Assembly: GCF_900168005.1 (NCBI RefSeq)
Contig: NZ_FUYP01000007.1
Span: 113,276 to 177,275 of the forward strand
Source of the DNA: Sphingopyxis flava
GTDB lineage: Bacteria > Pseudomonadota > Alphaproteobacteria > Sphingomonadales > Sphingomonadaceae
Reading direction: 5' to 3'
DNA: 64,000 nt
A program made the position numbers and the translations under genes. How positions within the stretch are numbered: the first letter of the stretch is position 1; each line of letters begins with the position of its first letter. The notes under the pieces are model-generated. The model had not been told where the DNA came from, made no database searches, and was given only the letters and a program-made list of their open reading frames with translations. Positions 28,862-38,303 of the stretch are shown one piece after another.

Positions 28862-30190
28862 ATGGCCGGGGATCTGTTTGGGGACGATGTGCCGGCGTCA
28901 TCCTCGGGCAGCGCGCCCGGACCCGTCCCGCTGGCTGAGCGGCTACGGCCGAAGCGCCTCGGCGATGTCGTCGGGCAGGAGCAGCTGACCGGCCCGGACG
29001 GCGCGATCGGCCGCATGGTCGGGGCAGGACAATTGTCGTCGATCATCCTGTGGGGGCCGCCCGGCACCGGCAAGACCACGATCGCGCGTCTGCTCGCCGA
29101 AGCGGTCGGAATGCGCTTTGCTCCGCTGTCGGCGGTCTTTTCCGGAGTCGCAGATCTCAAAAAGGCCTTCGCCGATGCCGAGAAGATGGCCGCCGCTGGC
29201 CAGCGCACATTGCTTTTCGTCGACGAGATCCACCGCTTCAATCGCGCCCAGCAGGACGGCTTTCTTCCCTTCGTCGAGCGCGGGACAGTGGTGCTTGTCG
29301 GAGCGACGACCGAAAACCCGAGCTTTGCGCTCAACGCCGCGCTGCTGAGCCGCGCGCAGGTTCTCGTGCTGCACCGGCTCGATGAGGCTGCGCTTGCGAC
29401 ATTGGTCGACCGGGCCGAGGCCGAGGTTGGGCGGGCGCTCCCGGTCACGGACGAGGCGCGCACGGCGTTGGTCGCGAGCGCCGACGGCGACGGGCGCTTT
29501 CTTCTCAACCAGGTCGAGACCTTATTTGCCGCGGCGATCGACGCGCCGTTGGATGCCGCCGAGCTTGCGCAATTTCTTCACCGCCGGATGCCCGTCTACG
29601 ACAAGGACCGTGACGGACATTACAATCTTATCTCGGCGCTGCACAAGGCGATGCGCGGCTCGGACCCGCAGGCCTCGCTCTACTGGCTCGCGCGCATGCT
29701 CGTTGCAGGGGAGGAGCCGCTCTATGTGCTCCGCCGCATCACCCGCTTTGCAAGCGAAGATATCGGACTTGCGGACCCGCAGGCCCTCGTCCAGTGCATT
29801 GCGGCGAAGGACGCCTATCAGTTCCTCGGCTCTCCCGAAGGCGAGCTCGCGATCGTGCAGGCGTGCCTCTACTGCGCAACCGCGCCCAAGTCGAACGCCG
29901 CCTATGCGGCGCAAAAGGCGGCCTGGGCAGCGGCGCGCGAAACCGGAAGCCTCGCGCCGCCTGCAAACATACTCAACGCCCCGACGAAACTGATGAAGGA
30001 CCTGGGCTATGGCGCCGGCTACAGCTACGACCATGACGCGCCGGAGGGCTTTTCGGGCGACAATTACTGGCCCGGCGAGATGAGTCCCGCGATCTTCTAC
30101 CGTCCCGTTGATCGCGGCTTTGAAAAGCGCATCGCCGAGCGGATCGCATGGTGGGATGCGAGACGGCAGGGGGGCGCAAAGAGAGATTGA
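28862..30190 (+). CDS. rarA: Replication-associated recombination AAA+ ATPase RarA/MgsA
   Basis: RarA is a clamp-loader-like AAA+ ATPase acting at stalled replication forks. The 442-aa protein has the Walker A motif GPPGTGKT at residues 65-72, Walker B as FVDEIHRFNRAQQD, sensor 1 as GATTENPSFALN, and the C-terminal tetramerisation part with RRITRFASEDIGLADP and the GYSYDH...F...YWP end. It lies 4 nt downstream of the GT4 gene. The following 173 bp to the GFA gene contain nothing I recognise. Confidence 0.95.
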   Translation: MAGDLFGDDVPASSSGSAPGPVPLAERLRPKRLGDVVGQEQLTGPDGAIGRMVGAGQLSSIILWGPPGTGKTTIARLLAEAVGMRFAPLSAVFSGVADLKKAFADAEKMAAAGQRTLLFVDEIHRFNRAQQDGFLPFVERGTVVLVGATTENPSFALNAALLSRAQVLVLHRLDEAALATLVDRAEAEVGRALPVTDEARTALVASADGDGRFLLNQVETLFAAAIDAPLDAAELAQFLHRRMPVYDKDRDGHYNLISALHKAMRGSDPQASLYWLARMLVAGEEPLYVLRRITRFASEDIGLADPQALVQCIAAKDAYQFLGSPEGELAIVQACLYCATAPKSNAAYAAQKAAWAAARETGSLAPPANILNAPTKLMKDLGYGAGYSYDHDAPEGFSGDNYWPGEMSPAIFYRPVDRGFEKRIAERIAWWDARRQGGAKRD

Positions 30191-30363
30191 GGCCGCGGTT
30201 CGGTAGCGGGAGCGACGCCGTCGCCTTCGCCTGCACGCTGCCACGTCGCCATGGCGCCCTTCTGCGGACACGCCCGCGATCCCAAATGCGTGGGAGCGCT
30301 CATCCAGCGCGCCTGGTGCGACCGCGCGAACAATGCGTAGCGCGCCGCCTTCGGCCCCAAGCC

Positions 30364-30774
30364 TTAGCCTGGATAGCGTTCGAAGCTCGGCATCTCATCC
30401 AGCCTTTCCATCCAGCCGATGCGCTCAGCGGTCTGAATCTGTACCTGGGCCGGGATCAGATCGGGATTGTCGAGCGTCGCGGTCTGGACGTCGATCTGGC
30501 CGGGAAAGACCTGCTCGTTCGTGTAGAAAAGCCCCGTCCCGCATTTACCGCAGAAATGGCGGCGGCCATGTTCGGACGAAGCGTAAATCTTGGGCGCGCC
30601 GCTCACCTCGACCGCGTCCTCGCTGACCATCGCCCATCCAACCAGCGGCGCTCCTGCGTGCCGGCGGCAATCCTGGCAATGGCAGAGTGCATGATGCGCG
30701 ACGAGGGTGGGCATCGAGTATCGGATGGCGCCGCAGTGGCACTGGCCGGTGGCGCGGGTCGGGGAATCAGTCAT
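30364..30774 (-). CDS. GFA family (glutathione-dependent formaldehyde-activating-like) protein
   Basis: A 136-aa zinc-binding protein of the CENP-V/GFA family. The metal ligands are visible as CHCGAIRY, CHCQDC and FCGKCGTGLFY. Although named for an enzyme that speeds the formaldehyde-glutathione reaction, most family members have no proven activity. The start is set at 30774 because a purine-rich AGGGAGA site precedes it at the right distance; the frame is open upstream but lacks a better start. A consensus-like promoter sits just upstream on the same strand. Confidence 0.9.
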   Translation of the reverse strand: MTDSPTRATGQCHCGAIRYSMPTLVAHHALCHCQDCRRHAGAPLVGWAMVSEDAVEVSGAPKIYASSEHGRRHFCGKCGTGLFYTNEQVFPGQIDVQTATLDNPDLIPAQVQIQTAERIGWMERLDEMPSFERYPG

Positions 30775-30798
30775 GGCATTCTCCCTCGGGAGATAGAG

Positions 30799-30827
30799 AA
30801 CATAACATAAACATCTGAATTTGGCAA
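30799..30827 (-). promoter_or_regulatory. Sigma-70-like promoter of the GFA gene
   Basis: On the minus strand a -35 box TTGCCA (plus 30822-30827) is separated by 17 nt from a -10 box TATGTT (plus 30799-30804). Transcription would start about 15-20 nt before the GFA start codon. The region is clearly AT-richer than its surroundings. Confidence 0.5.
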
Positions 30828-30854
30828 CGCGCGTTTCGCGGGCGAGCAAGGTCA

Positions 30855-30866
30855 CTGGTTAACCAG
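30855..30866. promoter_or_regulatory. Perfect 12-bp palindrome between divergent genes
   Basis: CTGGTTAACCAG is a perfect palindrome located between the minus-strand GFA gene and the plus-strand membrane-protein gene. It is upstream of both, a usual place for an operator. A 12-bp palindrome can also occur by chance. Confidence 0.25.
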
Positions 30867-30881
30867 AAATTAGCTCTGTCC

Positions 30882-32630
30882 GTGCAGGTAGAAAGGATGC
30901 GGACAGCGCAACATGGCCTAAGTGCTCCAAGGGGGAACGTGATCGCGGGAGAAGGTCTGTTTCGCGTCACCTTCAGGCGGATCGCCGCTCTGACGATTCT
31001 TGCCTTCGTCGTTTCCGCGCTGCTCGGACCCGCGACAGACCTCAGCCTCTTCTTACTCCACCGCCAAGACCGGTGGCTGCTGCTCAGCGGCAGTTTGCTC
31101 TTTGCAATATGCAGTTGGAAGTTGCCCATGCGGCGGGCGCCCCTCGAGGGCTCATGGCGTATCGCGCTGGCAGGCACGACGGGTATGGCGCTGATGACGT
31201 GGGCCGGCCACTACTGGATATTGTCCGCCTATGACATGAGCCGCGACGAGCAGATGGCGGTCTTCGATGCTGCTGTCTTTGCGCGCGGAGCTTTCGCGGC
31301 GTCTCTCCCGGAGATGTGGGGACATCATTCCGACCTGCTCAACACGATGTTTATGTATAAGGCGGACCCACGCGCCGCTTGGATCTCAGACTATCTCCCA
31401 TTAAATGCCGCCTTTCGCGCGCTCATCGGATTATTAGCGACCCCGACGCTCTCCGGCCCACTGATGACCCTCGTGGGCGGCCTTGCCCTTTGGAGCTGCA
31501 CGCGGCGAATATGGCCGGACGATCGCGAGCCTGCGATGATCGGTCTGCTTCTCTATGCCGGATCGGCGCAGATCCTCGCTAACGGGATGACGGCTTACGC
31601 GATGCCTGGGCACCTGGCACTGAATCTCGTCTGGCTGCGCTTGTTTCTGCATAAGACGTGGTGGGCGGATTTCATGGCGCTTCTTGTCGGATTTCTGGCC
31701 GTCGGGCTCCATCAGCCTATCATGCATCCCATTTTCGCCGCGCCGATCCTGTCGCTGCTGTTGCTTGAGAAAAGCTGGCGGCGGGCAGCATTCTTTTTCG
31801 GCGGTTACCTTACAATCGGTGGTTTCTGGTATCTTTGGCCGTCATGGATGGCGTCACTCGTGCAAATCGATCCGTCGGGTTTTGGGGGAGGCAGCGCGGA
31901 CTATTTGAACCGCCTCACCTCTGCGCTGGAAAGGGGGGGCGATTTGAGAGCTGCTGACATGATGGCCAATCTCTTGCGCTTTGTCGCTTGGCAGCATCTG
32001 CTGCTGATCCCCTTGGCGATCGCCGGACTTGGCGCCATGCGTGGTGAACGGTTGCCCGCGGCGCTGGCAGGGGGCATCGTCCTGACCATAACCGTCATGG
32101 CGATCATTCTTCCCTATCAGGGGCACGGCTTCGGCTACCGCTATCTTCATGGCCTTATCGGAAATTTCATTCTTCTCGCGCTCTTCGGCTGGAGGTCGCT
32201 GGGCGAGGCTTTGCCGCGCTGGCGACCGCTGTTGATCCGCACGAGCCTCGCAGGTCTGGTGATCTTGCTGCCCGTGCAGATGTGGATGGCGCACGCCTTC
32301 TACGCCGCTCCGGCCCACGTTTCCGAGCAGGTTGACCAGGTAGACGCCGATTATGCTGTCATCAGCGCAAGCGACGCTCCTTTCGCCGCCGACCTCGTTA
32401 TCAATCCGCCGTATCTCGACAAACGGCCGCTGCGTTTGCTGCGCGAAGCGATCGACCCTGAGGCGGCGCTGGCGATATGCGCAAGCCAGCCCTCGATTGC
32501 GCTAATCAGTGCCAGCATGACCGAACCGATGGCGGCCTATTATGGTTTTGGTCGCGGAAAGGCTGACGACGCCGCCGAACGAGAGGTCGCGCAGATGCTT
32601 CGTCGCGCCGGATGCAAGATAGGGGGATGA
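30882..32630 (+). CDS. Large polytopic membrane protein, possible GT-C-type glycosyltransferase
   Basis: A protein of up to 582 aa with about ten to twelve hydrophobic segments and a C-terminal soluble part of roughly 110 residues. An early periplasmic loop with SAYDMSRDEQM follows the first membrane segments, and this acidic YDMSRDE stretch recalls the first-loop DE motif of GT-C enzymes using polyprenyl-phosphate sugars. I do not recognise a named family. The start is uncertain: GTG 30882, ATG 30897 and GTG 30939 are all possible. Base composition is less GC-rich than flanking housekeeping genes and includes TTA codons. The neighbours are glycosyltransferases. Confidence 0.6.
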   Translation: MQVERMRTAQHGLSAPRGNVIAGEGLFRVTFRRIAALTILAFVVSALLGPATDLSLFLLHRQDRWLLLSGSLLFAICSWKLPMRRAPLEGSWRIALAGTTGMALMTWAGHYWILSAYDMSRDEQMAVFDAAVFARGAFAASLPEMWGHHSDLLNTMFMYKADPRAAWISDYLPLNAAFRALIGLLATPTLSGPLMTLVGGLALWSCTRRIWPDDREPAMIGLLLYAGSAQILANGMTAYAMPGHLALNLVWLRLFLHKTWWADFMALLVGFLAVGLHQPIMHPIFAAPILSLLLLEKSWRRAAFFFGGYLTIGGFWYLWPSWMASLVQIDPSGFGGGSADYLNRLTSALERGGDLRAADMMANLLRFVAWQHLLLIPLAIAGLGAMRGERLPAALAGGIVLTITVMAIILPYQGHGFGYRYLHGLIGNFILLALFGWRSLGEALPRWRPLLIRTSLAGLVILLPVQMWMAHAFYAAPAHVSEQVDQVDADYAVISASDAPFAADLVINPPYLDKRPLRLLREAIDPEAALAICASQPSIALISASMTEPMAAYYGFGRGKADDAAEREVAQMLRRAGCKIGG

Positions 32631-32652
32631 ACATTTCAGGATTTTAGCGGCT

Positions 32653-33741
32653 CTATGCGCGGGGCCGCAGGACTTCTTCGATCAGTGCGGCATATTGCCT
32701 CGCCGTGGCCGCCAAGCTGAAATGAGCGATGACCGCTTCGCGGAGGGCGATCGGATCGGATTCTTCCTGAAGGACGTTAGTGACAGCCGCCTTCCATTGA
32801 AAAACTATGGCATCGGGCCAGTCGAGGTCGATGGGCAGGACTGCTGCGAGGGGCAGTCGGGGGTGGGCTGCCTGCCGGCTCGCGATCACGGGGGTTCCGC
32901 ACGCCAAACTCTCAGGGACGACAAGGGGTGTGCCCTCGCTGTGGGCGGGAACGATGACAACGCGCGCACGCGCATAAAGCCGAGCGATCTCACCTGTATC
33001 AGGCCGTTCCACTGCTTCAATATTGCTTTGCTTCGCCTGGTTTGGGACGGCCGGGCCGAAGCCTGCGCAGACGAAACGGCACTCAGGCATCAGGGGAGCG
33101 AGACGTTCCACGAGACCGACACCCTTCTTGTCGACGAATCGGCCGACGAACAAAATATCGATGTCCCGTTTCACGTCCTGAAGGGTGAATTGAGAGGTGT
33201 CGATACCATTCTCGATGACCTTGATATCGCGTCCGCTTGCAAGATGCGACAAACTGTCCCGCTTGGCCCCCGTGACAGCCACCGAGCGGGTGGCAGACCG
33301 TAGCGATGGTCCCACAACCAGAAAGTTCGCTATGGATTGTGCGACCCGCATGAACACTGATGGACTGTGAACCCAGCCGCTGTGCTTGATGAGGATGGTG
33401 GGTTTGCCTCGCCGCGCGGCGACCCATTGGGCGAGCAAGTTTGTGAGATAGAGGTTGTCGTGCAGAACCACGACATCGGCTGTCCGCACGGCTTTCGCGA
33501 GCGCATGCAAGTCTGCAGGATGGGGAAAGAGGAAGGGAAGACCGCTCAGGCGCTCGGCGAGGCCGCTCGCGCGTAACGCCAGCGTTCGATACCCCGGTCG
33601 GTCTGGTGGTGGACCATGCGCGGCCAGCGTCACGGAGAATCGCCCGTCCTCCGCCAATCGTCTGGCAAGGTCATCGGCGACGCGCTCGAGACCGCCGCCA
33701 TGATCGATGAAATGGCTGGAGATCATCAGCAATTTGGGCAT
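32653..33741 (-). CDS. GT4 family glycosyltransferase
   Basis: A 362-aa GT-B glycosyltransferase. The N-terminus has the glycine-rich SSHFIDHGGGLERVADDLARRL acceptor-domain pattern. The donor domain carries ILFVGRFVDKKGVGLV and the EX7E-like motif SEGTPLVVPESLACGTPVI. No membrane segment is evident, so it is probably cytoplasmic or peripheral. It converges with the polytopic gene (22 nt between stops) and diverges from the flippase-like gene. Sugar and acceptor are unknown. Confidence 0.85.
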   Translation of the reverse strand: MPKLLMISSHFIDHGGGLERVADDLARRLAEDGRFSVTLAAHGPPPDRPGYRTLALRASGLAERLSGLPFLFPHPADLHALAKAVRTADVVVLHDNLYLTNLLAQWVAARRGKPTILIKHSGWVHSPSVFMRVAQSIANFLVVGPSLRSATRSVAVTGAKRDSLSHLASGRDIKVIENGIDTSQFTLQDVKRDIDILFVGRFVDKKGVGLVERLAPLMPECRFVCAGFGPAVPNQAKQSNIEAVERPDTGEIARLYARARVVIVPAHSEGTPLVVPESLACGTPVIASRQAAHPRLPLAAVLPIDLDWPDAIVFQWKAAVTNVLQEESDPIALREAVIAHFSLAATARQYAALIEEVLRPRA

Positions 33742-33810
33742 ATGCCTCTATTGGCTCTGTTGGTGAAAATGGGAAGCAATTGTTGTGGGGGCATTCCGGC
33801 TTTGCAATTA

Positions 33811-34824
33811 ATGCCGCCATCGTGGCCCGAAAGGCTCCAAGGGCGGCGCTGGGGAGGGGCGGCCGCGACTCTCCTCCTCGCGGTTCTCCTTGTCTGGCTT
33901 GCGATGCGCTTTGGCGACCTTCGCTGGCACGATGTTGACGGACTGGTTCGCGAACATGGTCTGATATTGGGCGCTATCGCCATCGTTTCGATCGGGGGCC
34001 AATCGGTGGTCGGCGCGGTAAAATGGCGTTTGCTGCAGCGACATTTCGTTCAAGTTGACAGGCGCGAGCCCTCGCTCGCTATGCTGACCTTCTATTCGGC
34101 CCTGACCGCGCTCGCGGCGCAGGTGATACCGACTTTTCTCGCCAGCGGGGCAGTTCGCGGCGCCGTCACCCGCCTCCATCTCGAGGGCAGCTTCCTCCAA
34201 GGTGCCGGCGTGACCATTTACGACCAGCTATTCGACGTAGCGATCCTTGCCCTATGCTCGGTTGCAGCCCTGTCGCTGTTTCTCGTTGGTGTAGACCCCC
34301 CGGCGATCATCGCTATCGTCGCGCTGGCCTTGGCCCTCCTCTTGCTCGGGGCTTCGCCGCTTTTCCGGTCGGTGCCCCCATTGTCCGCAGCGCTCCGATT
34401 TCTACCGGCCCGCGTCCCCGGTGTGGGGAGGGTTCGGCAAGCTTTGGAATTCGCCCGCGAAAAAGGGCTGGACAAGCCTGACACGACAGTGCGGCTCCTC
34501 TCGCTGAGCATCCTGCGCTATCTGTTTGTCGCTCTCCGTTCGGTTGCGGCAGTGCTCCTGGTCGCGACCGGTCTCAACTGGGCCTCGGCGTCGTTTGGCT
34601 TTGCAGTCGTCCAGGGGTCAGCGCTCGCCGCGCTGACCCCTGGCAATTTGGGCATCACCGAATGGGGCTGGGCCGCGATTGCGGAGTTGCTCCACCTTCC
34701 TGGGGGATCGGTAATCGTCGCGATCCTGGTTCTGCGTATCGTGAACATTCCCGCCACGCTAGCGGTCATGCTCTTGAGTGCCATGGGTCTATCGGGCCGT
34801 CGGGCCGCAGCCGACTTGCCCTAG
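33811..34824 (+). CDS. Lysylphosphatidylglycerol synthase TM-like (UPF0104/AglD-type) membrane protein
   Basis: A polytopic protein with about eight membrane segments and the features of the UPF0104 family: VGAVKWRLLQR after the second segment, the AAQVIPTFLASGAVRGAV core, and ALTPGNLGITEWGWAA near the C-terminus. Such proteins are often encoded beside glycosyltransferases and are suspected to move lipid-linked substrates. The start is uncertain. ATG 33811 gives 337 aa; ATG 33742 or 33769 would add about 23 or 14 residues. Its 3' end overlaps the convergent GT2 gene by 36 nt. Confidence 0.8.
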   Translation: MPPSWPERLQGRRWGGAAATLLLAVLLVWLAMRFGDLRWHDVDGLVREHGLILGAIAIVSIGGQSVVGAVKWRLLQRHFVQVDRREPSLAMLTFYSALTALAAQVIPTFLASGAVRGAVTRLHLEGSFLQGAGVTIYDQLFDVAILALCSVAALSLFLVGVDPPAIIAIVALALALLLLGASPLFRSVPPLSAALRFLPARVPGVGRVRQALEFAREKGLDKPDTTVRLLSLSILRYLFVALRSVAAVLLVATGLNWASASFGFAVVQGSALAALTPGNLGITEWGWAAIAELLHLPGGSVIVAILVLRIVNIPATLAVMLLSAMGLSGRRAAADLP

Positions 34825-35811
34825 CCGGCTGTCCTTTGCGTGCGGTCCCGGGACCTGGAAATAGTGCAGCAGCTTAACCTCTTTCCGTCCGCGCGTGACT
34901 GTGTCGAGAATTAGCCCGCTGAACAGGCTGAGCGAAGCGAGGATCATGGTTCCGGTCGCCAGGACCGCTGTGGGGAGGCGGGGGACGCTGTGGCTGCGCA
35001 TATATTCGACGATAACCGGGTAACCGAGCACCAATGACAGGCAGAAGAGCGCGAGCGAGATCGAACCGAAGAGGAAGAAAGGCCGTTCCTGCTTGAGTAG
35101 CGTGACGATCGTCCAGAGGATGCGAACCCCGTCGGAGACTGTCTGCAGCTTGCTTTCCGATCCCTCGATACGGTCTTTGAAGCGCGTCGGCATCTCGCTG
35201 GTCGGCATACCGAGTTGTAATGCATGGATTGTGAGCTCGGTCTCGATCTCGAATCCCTGCGACATCTGAGGGAAGGATTTCACAAAGCGGCGCGAGAATG
35301 CGCGGTAGCCGCTGAGCATGTCGCTGAAACTGCCACCGAATATCGCACGCACGAGGCGGGTCAGCATCCGGTTGCCAAACTCGTGCGCAGGGCGATACGC
35401 TGTGCCACTCACATCGGTGCGCGTTCCCACCACCATGTCGAGACCATCGTCAAGGAGGCGAGTGAGAAGCTGAGGTGCGGCCGCTGCGTCGTATGTCTCG
35501 TCCGCATCGCACATGATATAGATATCCGCTTCGATATCGGCGAACATGCGGCGCACGACATAGCCTTTGCCCTGACGAGGCTCGCTTCGCACGATGGCCC
35601 CGGCGGCGCGGGCAATCGCTGCTGAATTGTCGCGGCTGTTGTTGTCGTAGACATAAATATCGGCGTCGGGCAGCGCGGCGCGAAACCGCTCGACGACCGC
35701 GCGGATGGCCAGACCCTCATTATAGCAAGGCAGTAGAACGGCGACGGTCGGCGGTTCGCCGGGCTGCTCGACCCGGTGCGCCGCTTCGAACGGCCCGACG
35801 CGTATATACAT
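34789..35811 (-). CDS. GT2 glycosyltransferase with C-terminal membrane segments (DPM1/polyprenyl-phosphate type)
   Basis: A GT-A fold transferase of about 340 aa. Motifs are LLPCYNEG at the N-terminus, YDNNSRDNS, the metal-binding DADET, and GYRAFSRRFVKSFP, as in dolichyl/polyprenyl-phosphate sugar synthases. Two hydrophobic segments near the C-terminus (about residues 230-300) anchor it in the membrane. ATG 35811 is preferred; a start at 35838 would add nine residues. It probably makes a lipid-linked sugar donor for a GT-C enzyme such as the polytopic protein two genes away (inference). Confidence 0.85.
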   Translation of the reverse strand: MYIRVGPFEAAHRVEQPGEPPTVAVLLPCYNEGLAIRAVVERFRAALPDADIYVYDNNSRDNSAAIARAAGAIVRSEPRQGKGYVVRRMFADIEADIYIMCDADETYDAAAAPQLLTRLLDDGLDMVVGTRTDVSGTAYRPAHEFGNRMLTRLVRAIFGGSFSDMLSGYRAFSRRFVKSFPQMSQGFEIETELTIHALQLGMPTSEMPTRFKDRIEGSESKLQTVSDGVRILWTIVTLLKQERPFFLFGSISLALFCLSLVLGYPVIVEYMRSHSVPRLPTAVLATGTMILASLSLFSGLILDTVTRGRKEVKLLHYFQVPGPHAKDSRLGQVGCGPTAR

Positions 35812-35919
35812 GACAATACCCCCAACGAACCCCGCCAACTTGTTGCGGAAAGCTAGAGGGAATTGGTTAAGAACGGCTTAGGAAGCGGCGATAACGGTTC
35901 GTCGCGGTCCGCCAGGCGT

Positions 35920-38217
35920 TTAGTCCCCCAGGTCGACGCCGTTGGCTTCTGCCCAAGCCTGATACTGACTGCGCGGGTTTGCCGCAGGCCGTGCCAATAT
36001 CGCAGGCATATCCTGGCGGAGCGCGGCGAGGTTGAGCGAGCGGATCATCGCTTTTGCGGGGCCGACACCCGCGGGCGTGATCGACAATCGGTCGATGCCG
36101 AGGCCGAGAAGGGCCATCGCCTCCAAGGGGCGCCCTGCCATTTCGCCGCACACGCCGAGGGTCACCTTGCTGCCCTCGACCAGCTTCACCACGCGCGCAA
36201 GATAGCGCATCACCGTCGGCGACAACCAGTCGTAACGTTCCGCAAGCCGCGGATGCGCGCGGTCGGCCGCGAAGAGGAACTGGGTGAGATCGTTGGTGCC
36301 GATCGACAGGAAATCGAGGTGCGGCAGCATCAGGTCGAGCGTCTCAACGAGCCCCGGCACTTCGAGCATCGCGCCATAGCGGATCGCTGCCGGCAGCTTC
36401 TTGCCGCGGCTTGCGAGCCAGGCGCGCTGGCCGATGAAGAGGGAGCGCGCCGCTTCATATTCCCAAGGCTCCGAAACCATCGGGAACATAACATGGAGCG
36501 TGCGTCCCGCGGCCGCCTCCATCAGCGCGCGGGCCTGCACCTTCAAGAGCCCTTCGCGATCGAGCGCGAGGCGCAGCGCGCGCCAGCCCATCGCGGGGTT
36601 TTCCTCAAGCGCATTCTCGTCGACATTCATATAAGGCAGCGCCTTGTCGCCGCCGATGTCAACTGTGCGGAAGATCACCGGACGGTCGCCCGCGGCGTCG
36701 AGCACGTCGCGGTAGAGACGCTGCTGCCGCTCGCGCTGGGGTAGCGTTGCCGACACGAGGAACTGGAATTCGGTGCGGAACAGCCCGATGCCGCGCGCCC
36801 CGGTGAGATCAAGCGCGGCGACATCTTCGCGCAAGCCCGCATTGATCATCAGCTCGATCGAGACGCCATCCCTGGTCACCGCGGGCAGGTCGCGAAGCGC
36901 CGCGAGATTGGCGCGGCGCTTCTGCGAGATTTCAAGCTTGGCGTCGAACGCGTCGAGCAGCGCCTGCGTCGGGCGCACCTGCAGCGTGCCGGCGCCAGCG
37001 TCGAGGAGCAGCATATCGCCTTCGCGGATCGATGTGCGCACGTCGCGTACGCGGCCGAGCACCGGCACACCCATTGCGCGCGCGACGATTATGACGTGCG
37101 CGGTGAGCGATCCTTCTTCGAGAACGACCCCCTTCAGGCGGCGGCGGTCATATTCGAGAAGCTCAGCCGGACCGAGGTTGCGCGCGATGAGGATCGAATC
37201 CTGCCGAAGACCCATTTGCGCCGCAGTGCCCATCTGCCCCGACACGATGCGGATCAGCCGGTTCGAAAGATCCTCAAGATCGTGCATGCGGTCGCGCAGC
37301 AAGGGGTCATCGATCTGGCGCATGCGCATGCGCGTGCGCTGCTGCACGCGCTCGATCGCAGCCTCGGCGGTGAGGCCGCTGTCGATCGCCTCGTTGATGC
37401 GCCGCGACCAGCCCTCGTCATAGGCGAACATCTTGTAGGTCTCGAGCACCTCCTCATGTTCGCCGCCGATGCCGAATTCCGCCTGGCTTGCCATGCGGTC
37501 GATCTGCTCGCGCATCTTGTCGAAAGCTGCGTAGACGCGGTGGCGTTCGGCCTCGATATCGTCAGCGACCGTGTGCTCGATGGTGATCCGCGGCTGGTGG
37601 AAGACCGCGATGCCCTGACCCATGCCGTCGACGAGCTTCTGGCCGGTCAGCCGCTGCGTCGACTGATCGGCAGCCGCGGCGTCGATCCGTGCGGTGGTGT
37701 CGATGAGATCGGCATTGGCGATGAGCTCGGAGAGCACCATCGCGACCGTCTGGAGCGTCTCGATTTCGATCTCTTCGTAGCGCCGCGGGTCGCTGTGCTG
37801 GACGCAGAGCACCCCCACGGCCTGCTCGCGGCGGATGATCGGGACCCCGGCAAAACTGTGGAACAATTCCTCGCCCGTCTCGGGGCGATAGGAAAAGTCG
37901 GGATGCGCCGCAGCCTCGTCGAGATTGAGCGTTTCGATATGCTCCGCGATCGTGCCGACCAGCCCCTCTCCGAGCGCGAGGCGCGTGACGTGCACGGCTT
38001 CCTGCTTGAGGCCGCGCGTCGCATAAAGCTCGAGCGACCCGTCGCGTAGAAGGTAAATCGAACAGACTTCGCTGTGGAGGCATTCGCCGATGATGCCGAC
38101 GACCTGGTTGAGCTTGCTCTGCGCGTTGGTCCGCGCTGCCATGACCTCGTGGAGCCGGGTCAGAATGGTGCGGGCTGACTGTGCGGCGGTCGAGGGCGGG
38201 GGCGGGGCGTTGGTCAT
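35920..38217 (-). CDS. ptsP: PTS-Ntr phosphoenolpyruvate-protein phosphotransferase (enzyme I-Ntr)
   Basis: PtsP starts the nitrogen-related phosphotransferase relay by taking phosphate from PEP. The 765-aa protein has an N-terminal GAF domain (about residues 25-165) thought to sense nitrogen status. The phosphorylated histidine is in GSLTAHVIIVARAMG (about His374). The PEP-utilising barrel has GLFRTEFQFL, FRTVDIGGDK and the GVCGEMAG segment with the catalytic Cys. It stands alone on the minus strand, 86 nt downstream of the lipoprotein gene. Partner HPr-like and EIIA genes are not in this window. Confidence 0.95.
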   Translation of the reverse strand: MTNAPPPPSTAAQSARTILTRLHEVMAARTNAQSKLNQVVGIIGECLHSEVCSIYLLRDGSLELYATRGLKQEAVHVTRLALGEGLVGTIAEHIETLNLDEAAAHPDFSYRPETGEELFHSFAGVPIIRREQAVGVLCVQHSDPRRYEEIEIETLQTVAMVLSELIANADLIDTTARIDAAAADQSTQRLTGQKLVDGMGQGIAVFHQPRITIEHTVADDIEAERHRVYAAFDKMREQIDRMASQAEFGIGGEHEEVLETYKMFAYDEGWSRRINEAIDSGLTAEAAIERVQQRTRMRMRQIDDPLLRDRMHDLEDLSNRLIRIVSGQMGTAAQMGLRQDSILIARNLGPAELLEYDRRRLKGVVLEEGSLTAHVIIVARAMGVPVLGRVRDVRTSIREGDMLLLDAGAGTLQVRPTQALLDAFDAKLEISQKRRANLAALRDLPAVTRDGVSIELMINAGLREDVAALDLTGARGIGLFRTEFQFLVSATLPQRERQQRLYRDVLDAAGDRPVIFRTVDIGGDKALPYMNVDENALEENPAMGWRALRLALDREGLLKVQARALMEAAAGRTLHVMFPMVSEPWEYEAARSLFIGQRAWLASRGKKLPAAIRYGAMLEVPGLVETLDLMLPHLDFLSIGTNDLTQFLFAADRAHPRLAERYDWLSPTVMRYLARVVKLVEGSKVTLGVCGEMAGRPLEAMALLGLGIDRLSITPAGVGPAKAMIRSLNLAALRQDMPAILARPAANPRSQYQAWAEANGVDLGD

Positions 38218-38303
38218 ATAAGCGCCCTGCTAACAGATGCTTTCGCCCAGCGCCATCGCCCGCCGCGCTAATTCGATCAGCTATTCATGACGCGCGCGGG
38301 CGG

